A stretch of DNA of 12,360 nucleotides, taken from Beijerinckiaceae bacterium (GTDB lineage Bacteria; Pseudomonadota; Alphaproteobacteria; Rhizobiales; Beijerinckiaceae). The notes below the pieces were generated by a model. It saw only the letters and a program-made list of their open reading frames with translations, ran no database searches and was not told where the DNA came from. Of the stretch, positions 6,547 through 12,360 are shown one piece after another; position 1 is the first letter of the stretch; the number at the start of each line of letters is the position of its first letter. Where the stretch lies: assembly GCA_027346205.1 (NCBI GenBank), contig DAIESR010000125.1, positions 1 to 12,360 of the forward strand, in the 5' to 3' direction. The translations under genes were made by a program, and so were the position numbers.

Positions 6547-8013
6547 ATGACCTTTCACGAACTCGGCCTTAGCGAGAAGGTTCTCCAAGCGGTAGAAGCT
6601 TCCGGCTACACGACGCCTACGCCAATTCAGGCACAGGCCATCCCGCAAGCGCTCGTCGGACGCGATATTCTGGGAATTGCCCAGACCGGAACGGGCAAGA
6701 CAGCGGCCTTTACTCTCCCGATGCTATCCCGTCTCGAACAGGGACGGGCGCGGGCCCGGATGCCACGCACTTTGATCCTTGAGCCGACGCGCGAACTCGC
6801 CGCGCAGGTCGAAGAGAGCTTCGCCCGTTACGGCATTAATCATAAGCTCAATGTGGCCCTGCTCATCGGCGGCGTGTCCTTCGGCGATCAAGAGGCGAAG
6901 ATCACCCGCGGCGTCGACGTGCTGATCGCCACGCCGGGTCGTCTCCTCGATTTCTTCGAACGCGGCAAGCTACTTTTGACCGGCATCGAAATCCTCGTGA
7001 TCGACGAGGCCGACCGCATGTTGGACATGGGTTTCATTCCAGACATCGAGAAAATCTGCAAGCTCGTACCCTTCACGCGGCAAACGCTGTTCTTCTCCGC
7101 CACGATGCCGCCCGAAATCACGCGGCTGACCCAAGCCTTCCTCCATCAGCCGGTTCGGATCGAAGTCGCGCCGCCCTCTTCCACAGCCGCGACCATCACT
7201 CAGGCGCTCGTCGCCTCGGCGCCCGGCCCGGCCAAGCGGCAGACATTGCGCAATCTCATCCGCAGCGCCGAGCCCTTCAAGAACGCGATCATCTTTTGCA
7301 ATCGCAAGCGCGATGTCGCACTCCTTCACAAGTCGCTTTTGAAGCACGGGTTCAATGCCGGCGCATTGCATGGCGACATGGACCAGCGCGCGCGCATGGC
7401 CTCGCTCGATGCGTTCAAGACCGGCGAAGTCGATCTCCTCGTCTGTTCCGATGTCGCCGCGCGCGGTCTCGACATTCCCGATGTCAGCCATGTCTTCAAT
7501 TTCGATGTTCCAGTCCATGCGGAAGACTATGTCCATCGCATCGGCCGCACCGGCCGTGCCGGCAAGACCGGTACGGCGCTGACCATTGTCACGGCGATGG
7601 ACAAGAAGCATGTCGCTGAAATCGAAAAACTGATCGCCCGGCCAATCCCCTGGCTCGACGGCGCGAATTTCGAATCGCTTGTCACGACTGTCGATGGCGA
7701 CGCGGAGCCAACTGCGGCGGACGGCGATCTGACGGCGAAATTGCTGCCGCCGAAGCTTTCACGGGCGCGACGCGGTCGGCGTAGCGAGGGCGAACGCCTC
7801 GAACGTACCGCCGCCCCCGAGGCCCGCAAAGAGTCTCTCCGCAAGCCGCGTGGCCCCGCCGCATCCACAAGCCCAACGCCATCGAGACTCCGGTCCGGTT
7901 CCTATTCCGAGGCCGAGGATCGCCCCGTGATCGGGATGGGCGACCACGTCCCCATGTTCCTGCTGCGGCCCGTGCGCCTAAAGCCCGCGAAAGTGGCCGA
8001 AGAACAGGATTGA
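6547..8013 (+). CDS. rhlE: RhlE-like DEAD-box ATP-dependent RNA helicase
   Basis: A 488-residue cytoplasmic helicase that unwinds short RNA duplexes; bacterial RhlE proteins act in ribosome maturation and RNA turnover. All motifs are present in order: Q motif (F3 and YTTPTPIQ at 21-28), I AQTGTGKT 45-52, Ia PTREL 80-84, Ib TPGR 129-132, II DEAD 153-156, III SAT 184-186, IV IIFCNRK 248-254, V ARGLDIPD 305-312, VI HRIGRTGR 330-337. The first 370 residues align well with E. coli RhlE. The tail of about 110 residues is Arg/Lys-rich and low-complexity, a typical RNA-binding extension, but it closes with an ordered, hydrophobic GMGDHVPMFLLRPVRLK-type patch. ATG 6547 was chosen because AGGAA lies 5 nt upstream and the Q motif starts immediately; an in-frame ATG at 6466 would only add non-conserved residues. 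Confidence 0.93.
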   Translation: MTFHELGLSEKVLQAVEASGYTTPTPIQAQAIPQALVGRDILGIAQTGTGKTAAFTLPMLSRLEQGRARARMPRTLILEPTRELAAQVEESFARYGINHKLNVALLIGGVSFGDQEAKITRGVDVLIATPGRLLDFFERGKLLLTGIEILVIDEADRMLDMGFIPDIEKICKLVPFTRQTLFFSATMPPEITRLTQAFLHQPVRIEVAPPSSTAATITQALVASAPGPAKRQTLRNLIRSAEPFKNAIIFCNRKRDVALLHKSLLKHGFNAGALHGDMDQRARMASLDAFKTGEVDLLVCSDVAARGLDIPDVSHVFNFDVPVHAEDYVHRIGRTGRAGKTGTALTIVTAMDKKHVAEIEKLIARPIPWLDGANFESLVTTVDGDAEPTAADGDLTAKLLPPKLSRARRGRRSEGERLERTAAPEARKESLRKPRGPAASTSPTPSRLRSGSYSEAEDRPVIGMGDHVPMFLLRPVRLKPAKVAEEQD

Positions 8014-8063
8014 TGGGCTCTTGCCCGTCGAAAACCTCGCCGGCATGATTAGCAAATAAGCGC

Positions 8064-8112
8064 TAGAACGTTTTCCGATCGGGTAGAATCATCCGATCGA
8101 AACAACGCTCTA
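8064..8112. repeat. Degenerate copy of the hairpin repeat between convergent genes
   Basis: The 49-bp element begins TAGAACGTTTTCCGATCGG and ends CCGATCGAAACAACGCTCTA. The arms pair imperfectly, with a core CGATCGG/CCGATCG and several mismatches plus one extra base. It shares the TTTTCCGATCGG arm and CTCTA end with the perfect hairpin at 4631-4676, so both belong to one dispersed family. It sits midway in the 138-bp gap between the converging helicase and sufA genes, where it could end transcription from both sides. Confidence 0.65.
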
Positions 8113-8151
8113 TGCTCAGGTGCCCCGTGCCGGCCCCGCAACCCGTTACAA

Positions 8152-8544
8152 TCAGACCGCTTCTGGCGGGACCGTTGCCGCGTTTGCGCCCGCCTGATCG
8201 ACCGGCGTGATCGAAACCGATTCGCCGCAGCCGCAAGATCCCGTCTGATTGGGATTGTTGAAGATGAAGCCGGCGCCGAGCTTTGTAGCCTCGAAATCCA
8301 TTTGCGTGCCAAAGAGAAACATGAGCGCCTTGGGATCGATCACGATCTTCACGCCCTTGTCTTCCACGACTTCGTCATAAGGACCAATTTCGTCCGCAAA
8401 ATCGAGCGTATAGCTCATGCCGGCGCAGCCGCCATTCTTGATGCCGACCCGCAACGCCGCCTTCTCGGACGCCGAAAGAAGCTCTTGCGCCCGCCGAGCC
8501 GCTGCCTCGGTCAAGGACATGATCGCGAAATTCGCTGTCGCCAC
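8152..8544 (-). CDS. sufA: A-type Fe-S cluster carrier, SufA/IscA (HesB) family
   Basis: A 130-residue scaffold/carrier of the HesB/IscA family that receives Fe-S clusters from the assembly machinery and passes them to apoproteins in the cytoplasm. The three ligand cysteines are intact: Cys40 in NGGCAGMSY, and Cys104 and Cys106 in GSCGCGES. The start is placed at GTG 8544 because GGAGGAGGT ends 4 nt before it. A GTG at 8571 would put that Shine-Dalgarno inside the gene, and ATG 8520 (MSLTEAAARR) is the minimal conserved start. The product has an Ala/Pro-rich C-terminal tail after the family core. The gene lies downstream of wrbA on the same strand with its own 148-bp leader, and about 3 kb from the sufS-sufT end of the suf operon, where a gene of this type is often the last member. 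SufA, IscA and ErpA cannot be told apart with certainty by sequence alone. Confidence 0.88.
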   Translation of the reverse strand: MATANFAIMSLTEAAARRAQELLSASEKAALRVGIKNGGCAGMSYTLDFADEIGPYDEVVEDKGVKIVIDPKALMFLFGTQMDFEATKLGAGFIFNNPNQTGSCGCGESVSITPVDQAGANAATVPPEAV

Positions 8545-8571
8545 TTCGACCTCCTCCGCGCCTAAGGCCAC

Positions 8572-8595
8572 GCTCGGGCCGAATCAAGCCCGAGC
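8572..8595 (-). promoter_or_regulatory. Hairpin in the sufA leader
   Basis: GCTCGGGC (8572-8579) and GCCCGAGC (8588-8595) are exact inverted repeats around the 8-nt loop CGAATCAA. The 8-bp GC-rich stem would form 27 nt ahead of the sufA GTG, just before its Shine-Dalgarno. It could be an attenuator, a translational control stem, or a terminator for read-through from wrbA. No T-run follows in either direction. Confidence 0.45.
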
Positions 8596-8625
8596 CAAAC
8601 GGCAATAGCGCCAATAATGTTACCT

Positions 8626-8678
8626 CTTATACTATATAGGTCGTCGTCGCGCATCCGGCAGGGTGAGCTTTCGACTCA
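8626..8678 (-). promoter_or_regulatory. Possible sufA promoter with a TGA-N9-TCA dyad
   Basis: On the minus strand an AT-rich stretch reads TATATAGTATAAG (8626-8638), giving candidate -10 hexamers TATAGT or TATAAG; no good -35 is seen. Upstream lies GTGAG-N7-CTCAC (8663-8679), which contains TGA-N9-TCA (8664-8678), the form described for the RirA/IRO iron box of rhizobia. That pattern is loose and occurs often by chance, so the match is only suggestive. An own promoter for sufA fits its separation from the rest of suf. Confidence 0.3.
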
Positions 8679-8692
8679 CATAAAGAAAAGCC

Positions 8693-9322
8693 TCAAGCCG
8701 CGGCCTGGATCATTCCACCCGCCTTGAGCGCACTCGCCACCATGGCCACCCGCTGCCCCTGCCAGCGGGCGACGTCGAGATCTTCCGAACTCGGCGACTT
8801 TGCCTGATTGAGAGAGATCGAGGTCGCACCATAAGGCGTACCAGCCTTGAACATCACGCCATCCGCATAACCCGTCGGCACAATGATCATCCCAAGATGG
8901 GCAAGCGGAACATACATGGAGAGCAGTGTTGACTCATTGCCGCCATGCTGCACCGAACTGGAGCAGAAGACCGAGCCGGCCTTGCCGTTCAGCCTCCCCT
9001 GAACCCACAGGCCGCCAAGACTGTCGATATAGGCTTTCAACTCCGACGACACATTGCCGAAACGCGTGGGTGTGCCGAAGATGATCGCGTCGGCCCAAGC
9101 CGCATCTTCGGCGGTCGGGGCGGGATAGCGCGCATTCATAGCCGCCGCGCTCTCCTGCCATCCGGGTGCCTGCGCCATAACCTCGGGGTCGACGAACTCG
9201 CGCGCCCGGCGTAGGCGCACTTCGGCGCCCGCTTTGGCGGCGCCTTCAGCCACGGCTTTAGCCAAGGCTTCGGTTACGCCACTGCGTGAATAAAATGCTA
9301 TCAAGACATTGATATTAATCAT
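8693..9322 (-). CDS. wrbA: WrbA-type NAD(P)H:quinone oxidoreductase (flavodoxin-like)
   Basis: A 209-residue FMN protein of the WrbA family, which reduces quinones by two electrons with NAD(P)H and so avoids semiquinone radicals; it is cytoplasmic. The flavodoxin phosphate-binding loop YSRSGVTEAL is at residues 11-20, the WrbA signature GTPTRFGN at 83-90, GGLWVQGRLNGK at 103-114, SSVQHGGNE at 122-130, and GTPYGATSIS at 161-170. E. coli WrbA is 198 residues. ATG 9322 is the start because AGGAGAG lies 8 nt upstream and the first beta-strand follows at once; a longer frame from 9382 adds non-conserved residues. The gene is downstream of pirin on the same strand (126-bp gap), so the two are probably co-transcribed under the divergent LysR regulator. 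Confidence 0.88.
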   Translation of the reverse strand: MININVLIAFYSRSGVTEALAKAVAEGAAKAGAEVRLRRAREFVDPEVMAQAPGWQESAAAMNARYPAPTAEDAAWADAIIFGTPTRFGNVSSELKAYIDSLGGLWVQGRLNGKAGSVFCSSSVQHGGNESTLLSMYVPLAHLGMIIVPTGYADGVMFKAGTPYGATSISLNQAKSPSSEDLDVARWQGQRVAMVASALKAGGMIQAAA

Positions 9323-9448
9323 AATTATAACTCTCCTGAGAGATAACTTTAAGATATGGCCAGCACGAGGCACTCCGCTCATCGGATTGAGCGAATGCGC
9401 TATTCGATTGAAATTATGCTGTGTTTCGACGGCGTCTCAGGCGCGATT

Positions 9449-10339
9449 TTAGAACCGCCCGGCACGGAAATCCGCGATTGCCTGATGGATCTCCGCCTCC
9501 GTGTTCATGACGAACGGACCATATTTGGCGATCGGCTCGCGCAAGGGTTTTGCCGCCGCAAACAACATGCGGGCACCTGAAGGCCCGGCCGCGAGATCGA
9601 GCCTATTGCCGAGTGAGAGAATGCCAAGCTGCCTGCGCCGCAGCTGCTTTGCGGCCTCGCCGTGCCCGACTGTCACCTCGCCTTCATAAGGATAGAGAAA
9701 GGCCGTGTGATCGAAGGGCACGGAAAGGGCGCCCATGGCACTGGGCTCCGCAATGACGTCGAGATAGATCGGCTCAGTGGCGCCCGTCTCGACCGCGCCA
9801 CGCCGGCCCTCGATCTCGCCGGCGAGCAATCTCGCGGTGAGACCATCGCCGAGCTGGACGGTCGGAATGTCCTCTGCCGCGACATCGCGATAATGCGCCG
9901 GAGAAAGCTTGTCGCGCGCCGGCAGATTGAGCCAAAGCTGAAAGCCGCGCATCAGCCCATCCCTCTGTTCCGGCATTTCGGAATGCACGATCCCGCGCCC
10001 TGCCGTCATCCATTGCATCGCACCCGGCCCGAGCAGGCCGACATTTCCCTTATTGTCGCGATGCCGCAAAGCGCCGGCGAGCATATAGGTCACGGTCTCG
10101 AAACCGCGATGCGGATGATCCGGAAATCCGGCGATATAGGCCTTCGGATCGTCGGAGTTGAACTCGTCGAGCATCAGAAAAGGATCGAGGTCCGGTAATG
10201 CCGGCTGACCGATGATGCGGGTGAGCTTCACGCCCGCGCCATCCGATGTGGCCATCCCCGTGACGACAGATGTGAGATGGCGCGAGCCCCGACCCGCATC
10301 CTCAGCTGCGCCCTGACTGCCTAAGCTCTCTGCTTTCAT
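9449..10339 (-). CDS. Pirin family protein (bicupin)
   Basis: A 296-residue bicupin of the pirin family. Pirins bind a metal, usually iron, in the N-terminal cupin; some have quercetin 2,3-dioxygenase activity, and E. coli YhaK acts as a redox-sensitive marker. The metal ligands seen in pirins are present: His75 and His77 in DHPHRGFETVTY, and His119 and Glu121 in AGRGIVHSE. The C-terminal cupin contains FLYPYEGEVTVG and ends with AKYGPFVMNTEAEIHQAIADFRAGRF, typical of the family. ATG 10339 is preceded by AAGGAGG at 5 nt; the open frame runs further upstream to 10786 but that part overlaps lysR on the other strand and is not conserved. The gene is divergent from lysR across a 109-bp operator-bearing gap. 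The neighbourhood parallels E. coli yhaJ (LysR)-yhaK (pirin). The substrate is unknown. Confidence 0.9.
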   Translation of the reverse strand: MKAESLGSQGAAEDAGRGSRHLTSVVTGMATSDGAGVKLTRIIGQPALPDLDPFLMLDEFNSDDPKAYIAGFPDHPHRGFETVTYMLAGALRHRDNKGNVGLLGPGAMQWMTAGRGIVHSEMPEQRDGLMRGFQLWLNLPARDKLSPAHYRDVAAEDIPTVQLGDGLTARLLAGEIEGRRGAVETGATEPIYLDVIAEPSAMGALSVPFDHTAFLYPYEGEVTVGHGEAAKQLRRRQLGILSLGNRLDLAAGPSGARMLFAAAKPLREPIAKYGPFVMNTEAEIHQAIADFRAGRF

Positions 10340-10390
10340 GGCTGCCTCCTTTGCCTCTTGGGGAAAAGATAGACGTTTCAGATCTTGATG

Positions 10391-10439
10391 CCTATTGCTG
10401 CTATGGGAACAATATTGTTGCGTATTTTGGAACAATAGG
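10391..10439. promoter_or_regulatory. Symmetric operator between pirin and lysR
   Basis: The 49-bp region has nested symmetry. The outer arms CCTATTG (10391-10397) and CAATAGG (10433-10439) are exact inverted repeats. In the centre AACAATATTGTT (10408-10419) is a perfect 12-bp palindrome of the T-N11-A type used by LysR regulators. GGAACAATA is also repeated directly at 10406-10414 and 10429-10437, 23 bp apart. Such a recognition-plus-activation layout fits autoregulation of lysR and control of the divergent pirin/wrbA genes. The last half-site ends 9 bp before the lysR ATG. Confidence 0.65.
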
Positions 10440-10448
10440 CTGACACCG

Positions 10449-11375
10449 ATGCAAAACCTGGAAGATGTGCTGGCCTTCGTCCGAGTCGTCGAGGCGGGCG
10501 GCTTCAGCCGCGCGGCCGCGCGGCTCGGCCTCTCCAAGTCGATCGTCAGCCGCCGCGTGGCGCGGCTCGAAGCCGATCTCGGCGTCAGGCTCTTGAACCG
10601 CACGACGCGCGGCATCGCGCCGACCGAAGCAGGCCTCGAATTCAAGACACGCTGCGCCGAGATTTTGAACCAGTTGGATGCCGCGCGCGAGGCGGTCACC
10701 TCAGGTGAACACGCGATCGCGGGCACCTTGCGTCTCGCCATGCCTTTGTCATTCGGCATTGCGCGGCTCGCGCCGGCAATCGCCACCTTCTCGGCGCAAC
10801 ATCCGCGCGTGACGATCGATCTCTCCGTCAGCGACCGTTTCGTCGATCTCGTCGCCGAAGGCTTCGATACCGCCCTACGAATTGGAAACTTGCCGGATAT
10901 GAGCCTGATCGCGCGGCGCCTCGGCTCTGTCCAGTCGCTTCTCGTCGCGAGCCCCGCCTATCTCGCAAGCCACGGAGCGCCGGAAAACCCGCAGGCCCTC
11001 ACAAGCCATGAATGCCTGATCTATTCAGGTGGCTCGCGCGACACTTCTCGGGAGACATGGCAATTTCGCAGCGGCCGAAAATGGCTCAGCATAAGGCCAA
11101 ACGGGCGTTTCAGAGCCGACAATGGTGAGGTGCTGCGCACCGCCGCACTCGCCGGACTCGGCATCGCCGCGCTTCCAGATTTTCTCGTCGAGGATGCTTT
11201 GGCGCGAGGAGAATTAATGCGGCTTTTGGAAAGCTATCCCATGCCGGAGGCTGGAATCCATCTCCTACGCCCGGCAGGCGGTCCCGCACCGGCTCGGCTG
11301 CGTGCGCTGAGCGATCATTTGGCGGAGTGGTTCGGAGCGGCGGGGGAGAATACAGCCGCGATCATCAGCGGCTAA
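10449..11375 (+). CDS. LysR-family transcriptional regulator
   Basis: A 308-residue LysR-type regulator. The N-terminal winged helix-turn-helix spans about residues 2-60 (LEDVLAFVRVVEAGGFSRAA, then LGLSKSIVSRRVARLEADLG and LLNRTTRGIAPTEAG). It is followed by a linker helix and a two-lobed periplasmic-binding-like co-inducer domain from about residue 90 to 295. ATG 10449 gives the standard LysR N-terminus; the longer frame from 10395 would translate through the operator and is rejected. The Shine-Dalgarno is weak (AGG 10 nt upstream). It is divergent from pirin-wrbA, the most likely targets; by analogy with this subfamily the signal may be a quinone, aromatic or redox-active compound, which is inference. 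Confidence 0.88.
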   Translation: MQNLEDVLAFVRVVEAGGFSRAAARLGLSKSIVSRRVARLEADLGVRLLNRTTRGIAPTEAGLEFKTRCAEILNQLDAAREAVTSGEHAIAGTLRLAMPLSFGIARLAPAIATFSAQHPRVTIDLSVSDRFVDLVAEGFDTALRIGNLPDMSLIARRLGSVQSLLVASPAYLASHGAPENPQALTSHECLIYSGGSRDTSRETWQFRSGRKWLSIRPNGRFRADNGEVLRTAALAGLGIAALPDFLVEDALARGELMRLLESYPMPEAGIHLLRPAGGPAPARLRALSDHLAEWFGAAGENTAAIISG

Positions 11376-11397
11376 TCCCTCCCCTTCAGGGAAAAGT

Positions 11398-11412
11398 GGC
11401 CGCGCAGCGGCC
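11398..11412. repeat. Small GC-rich hairpin after lysR
   Basis: GGCCGC (11398-11403) and GCGGCC (11407-11412) form a perfect 6-bp stem around the triloop GCA, 22 bp after the lysR stop. It is the first of several stems in the gap between converging lysR and sufT. Confidence 0.45.
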
Positions 11413-11486
11413 GGGTTGGGTCATGCCCTTCATGCCAAAAACAGATCCCAGCTCCCCCATCCGTCGGCTGCCGACACTTTCCCCAA

Positions 11487-11512
11487 CCCAACTCGGATAG
11501 GCCCGAGTTGGG
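11487..11512. terminator. Perfect 10-bp hairpin between convergent lysR and sufT
   Basis: CCCAACTCGG (11487-11496) pairs exactly with CCGAGTTGGG (11503-11512) around the 6-nt loop ATAGGC. On the plus strand CATTTCAAT follows, a weak T-rich tail. As the gap separates converging genes, it probably works as a bidirectional terminator. It may also be a REP-like element. Confidence 0.5.
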
Positions 11513-11522
11513 CATTTCAATG

Positions 11523-11548
11523 CGCAAGTCAGCAACAGCCGACTTGCG
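11523..11548. repeat. Perfect 8-bp hairpin next to the sufT stop
   Basis: CGCAAGTC (11523-11530) pairs exactly with GACTTGCG (11541-11548) around AGCAACAGCC. It begins 10 bp after the preceding 10-bp hairpin ends, and lies 24 bp downstream of the sufT stop on the minus strand. The two stems together look like a paired REP-type unit. Confidence 0.45.
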
Positions 11549-11572
11549 AGGGGGGAAGGACGAGAGCGCCCC

Positions 11573-11965
11573 TCACAGCATATCGAGCGAGACACGCGCC
11601 TCATCCGACATGCGCGCCTGATCCCACGGCGGCTCAAAAACGATGCTGACGATGACGCCAAGCGTGCCGGGCACCGTGCCGATCGCCGTTTCAACCGAGC
11701 GGGTGATTTCGCCGGCAACTGGGCAACCCGGCGCGGTCAGTGTCATTTCGACCCGGATCAGCCGATTCTCGTCGACATCGACCTTATAGATGAGACCCAA
11801 TTCATAGATGTCGCAGGGAATTTCCGGATCGAAGATCGTCTTGAAAGCTGCAACCATATCGCCGATCAGGCGATCGCGCTCAGCTTGCAGCACATCCGAC
11901 GAGAAGATCCATTGCGGCGCGTTCGGCACAGCTTCTTGAGCTTCCAGAGTGTCCATTTCGGCCAT
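11573..11965 (-). CDS. sufT: SufT, SUF-system DUF59 (MIP18-like) Fe-S assembly protein
   Basis: A 130-residue DUF59/MIP18-family protein of the type encoded in suf operons; it aids maturation or delivery of Fe-S clusters in the cytoplasm. After an N-terminal extension of about 30 residues, the fold shows FDPEIPCDIYELGLIYKV (45-62), MTLTAPGCPVAGEI (74-87) with the conserved Cys81, and FEPPWDQARMSDEARVSLDML at the very C-terminus, all hallmarks of the SUF-associated subfamily. Position 51 carries an additional Cys where many homologues have Val or Thr. ATG 11965 follows AGGAG by 6 nt. It lies 13 nt downstream of sufS on the same strand, so the two are co-transcribed. In many alphaproteobacteria a sufA-like gene follows directly; here the next minus-strand genes are pirin and wrbA, and sufA lies 3 kb away. 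Confidence 0.9.
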   Translation of the reverse strand: MAEMDTLEAQEAVPNAPQWIFSSDVLQAERDRLIGDMVAAFKTIFDPEIPCDIYELGLIYKVDVDENRLIRVEMTLTAPGCPVAGEITRSVETAIGTVPGTLGVIVSIVFEPPWDQARMSDEARVSLDML

Positions 11966-11978
11966 GACGGGCTCCTGT

Positions 11979-12360
11979 TCAGGCGAAGAGACCTTCCGCT
12001 TTGCGCAAGGCTTCAGCGAGTTTGTCGACTTCCTCGAATGTATTATAGACTGCGAAAGACGCCCTACATGTCGAGGTCACACCAAATCTGGTGAGCAGCG
12101 GCTGCGCGCAATGCGTGCCGGCCCGCACCGCGACGCCCGAACGGTCAATGATCGTCGCAACGTCATGGGCATGCGCATTTTTCATTTCGAAGGACAGGAT
12201 TGCGCCCTTATCCTTCGCTCGGCCGAAGATCTTGACCGAATTGATGCGCGAAACAACCTCGTGCGCATATTCACTCAACGCCATCTCATGGGCGTGGATC
12301 TTCGCCCGGCCTATTGAGCGCATGTAATCAAGAGCCGCGCCAAGTCCGACCGCCTGAATG
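11979..12360 (-). CDS. sufS: SufS cysteine desulfurase (C-terminal part)
   Basis: Only the last 126 codons are in the window; the 5' part lies beyond the right edge. SufS is the PLP-dependent class V aminotransferase-fold enzyme that takes sulfur from cysteine as an enzyme persulfide for Fe-S assembly, with SufE or SufU as acceptor and SufBCD as scaffold. The visible part begins IQAVGLGAALDYMRSIG and contains VAVRAGTHCAQPLL, where the Cys is the persulfide-forming catalytic residue (Cys364 in E. coli SufS), then STCRASFAVYNTFEEVDKL and the C-terminus. Group II (SufS/CsdA) rather than IscS membership is shown by the short RxGxHCAxPL loop. The PLP-binding Lys lies outside the window. The stop is 13 nt before the sufT start. 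Confidence 0.92.
   Translation of the reverse strand, partial: IQAVGLGAALDYMRSIGRAKIHAHEMALSEYAHEVVSRINSVKIFGRAKDKGAILSFEMKNAHAHDVATIIDRSGVAVRAGTHCAQPLLTRFGVTSTCRASFAVYNTFEEVDKLAEALRKAEGLFA

Noticed and set aside
6970..7611. A 213-codon minus-strand frame opposite the helicase
   Set aside because: Antisense to conserved helicase motifs; no homology.
9331..9342. CTCTC-CT-GAGAG dyad over the wrbA Shine-Dalgarno
   Set aside because: A 2-nt loop cannot close a stable hairpin, so sequestration of the ribosome binding site is unlikely.
9376..9393. CGCTCA-TCGGAT-TGAGCG dyad between pirin and wrbA
   Set aside because: A 6-bp dyad without T-run or conserved context; such dyads are expected by chance in a window of this size.
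10395..10448. LysR start at 10395 (18 extra codons)
   Set aside because: The extra residues are non-conserved, Cys/Trp-rich and encoded by the operator; ATG 10449 gives the canonical LysR N-terminus.
10340..10786. N-terminal extension of pirin to a start at 10786
   Set aside because: It would cross the operator and overlap lysR on the other strand; ATG 10339 has a near-perfect Shine-Dalgarno and gives the normal family length.
1..12360. CRISPR arrays, tRNA/rRNA genes, complete IS elements or phage genes
   Set aside because: No regularly spaced repeats, no tRNA cloverleaf or rRNA sequence, and no transposase, integrase or phage protein seen on either strand.

Overview
The window looks like a chromosomal segment of a GC-rich alphaproteobacterium of the order Rhizobiales, possibly Beijerinckiaceae or a relative. 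Three things point there: the protein sequences, an intergenic repeat of the type ending in TAGAG/CTCTA with 'AGTGGATACCGGTTTTGCG' in its loop, and a candidate Irr iron-control box. The family assignment is inference. Most of the region is housekeeping and stress-response material. I see no phage, complete IS element, CRISPR array, tRNA or rRNA.

Layout, left to right. (1) Positions 1-408, minus strand: N-terminal part of glmU (cell-wall UDP-GlcNAc synthesis), running off the left edge. (2) 409-769: intergenic, with one hairpin. (3) 770-4569, plus strand: a translationally overlapping opgG-opgH pair for osmoregulated periplasmic glucans; OpgG carries a twin-arginine-type signal. (4) 4567-5355: a long non-coding stretch. 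It starts with two tandem hairpin repeats, the first of which supplies the opgH stop codon. An AT-rich patch with a near-consensus Irr box follows, then featureless sequence, then a bulged hairpin next to the ribosome binding site of the next gene. (5) 5356-6189, plus: FTR1-family iron permease. (6) 6547-8013, plus: RhlE-like DEAD-box RNA helicase. (7) 8152-8544, minus: A-type Fe-S carrier (SufA/IscA-like), convergent with the helicase and separated from it by a degenerate copy of the hairpin repeat. (8) 8693-10339, minus: wrbA-type NAD(P)H:quinone oxidoreductase and pirin, divergent from (9) a LysR regulator at 10449-11375, with a symmetric multi-half-site operator between pirin and lysR. (10) 11573-12360, minus: sufT (DUF59) and the C-terminal part of sufS, the end of a suf operon that continues beyond the right edge.

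Functionally, the right half is dominated by iron and redox: iron permease, Fe-S assembly (SufS, SufT, SufA), pirin, quinone oxidoreductase and the LysR regulator that probably controls the last two. The sufA gene is separated from sufS-sufT by the lysR/pirin/wrbA module, which suggests the module lies within a formerly continuous suf operon, or that sufA was relocated.

I did not find a clearly new system. The observations most worth following are the candidate Irr box about 660 bp upstream of the iron permease together with its long leader, the opgH stop codon lying in a repeat, the LysR operator architecture, and the split suf locus.
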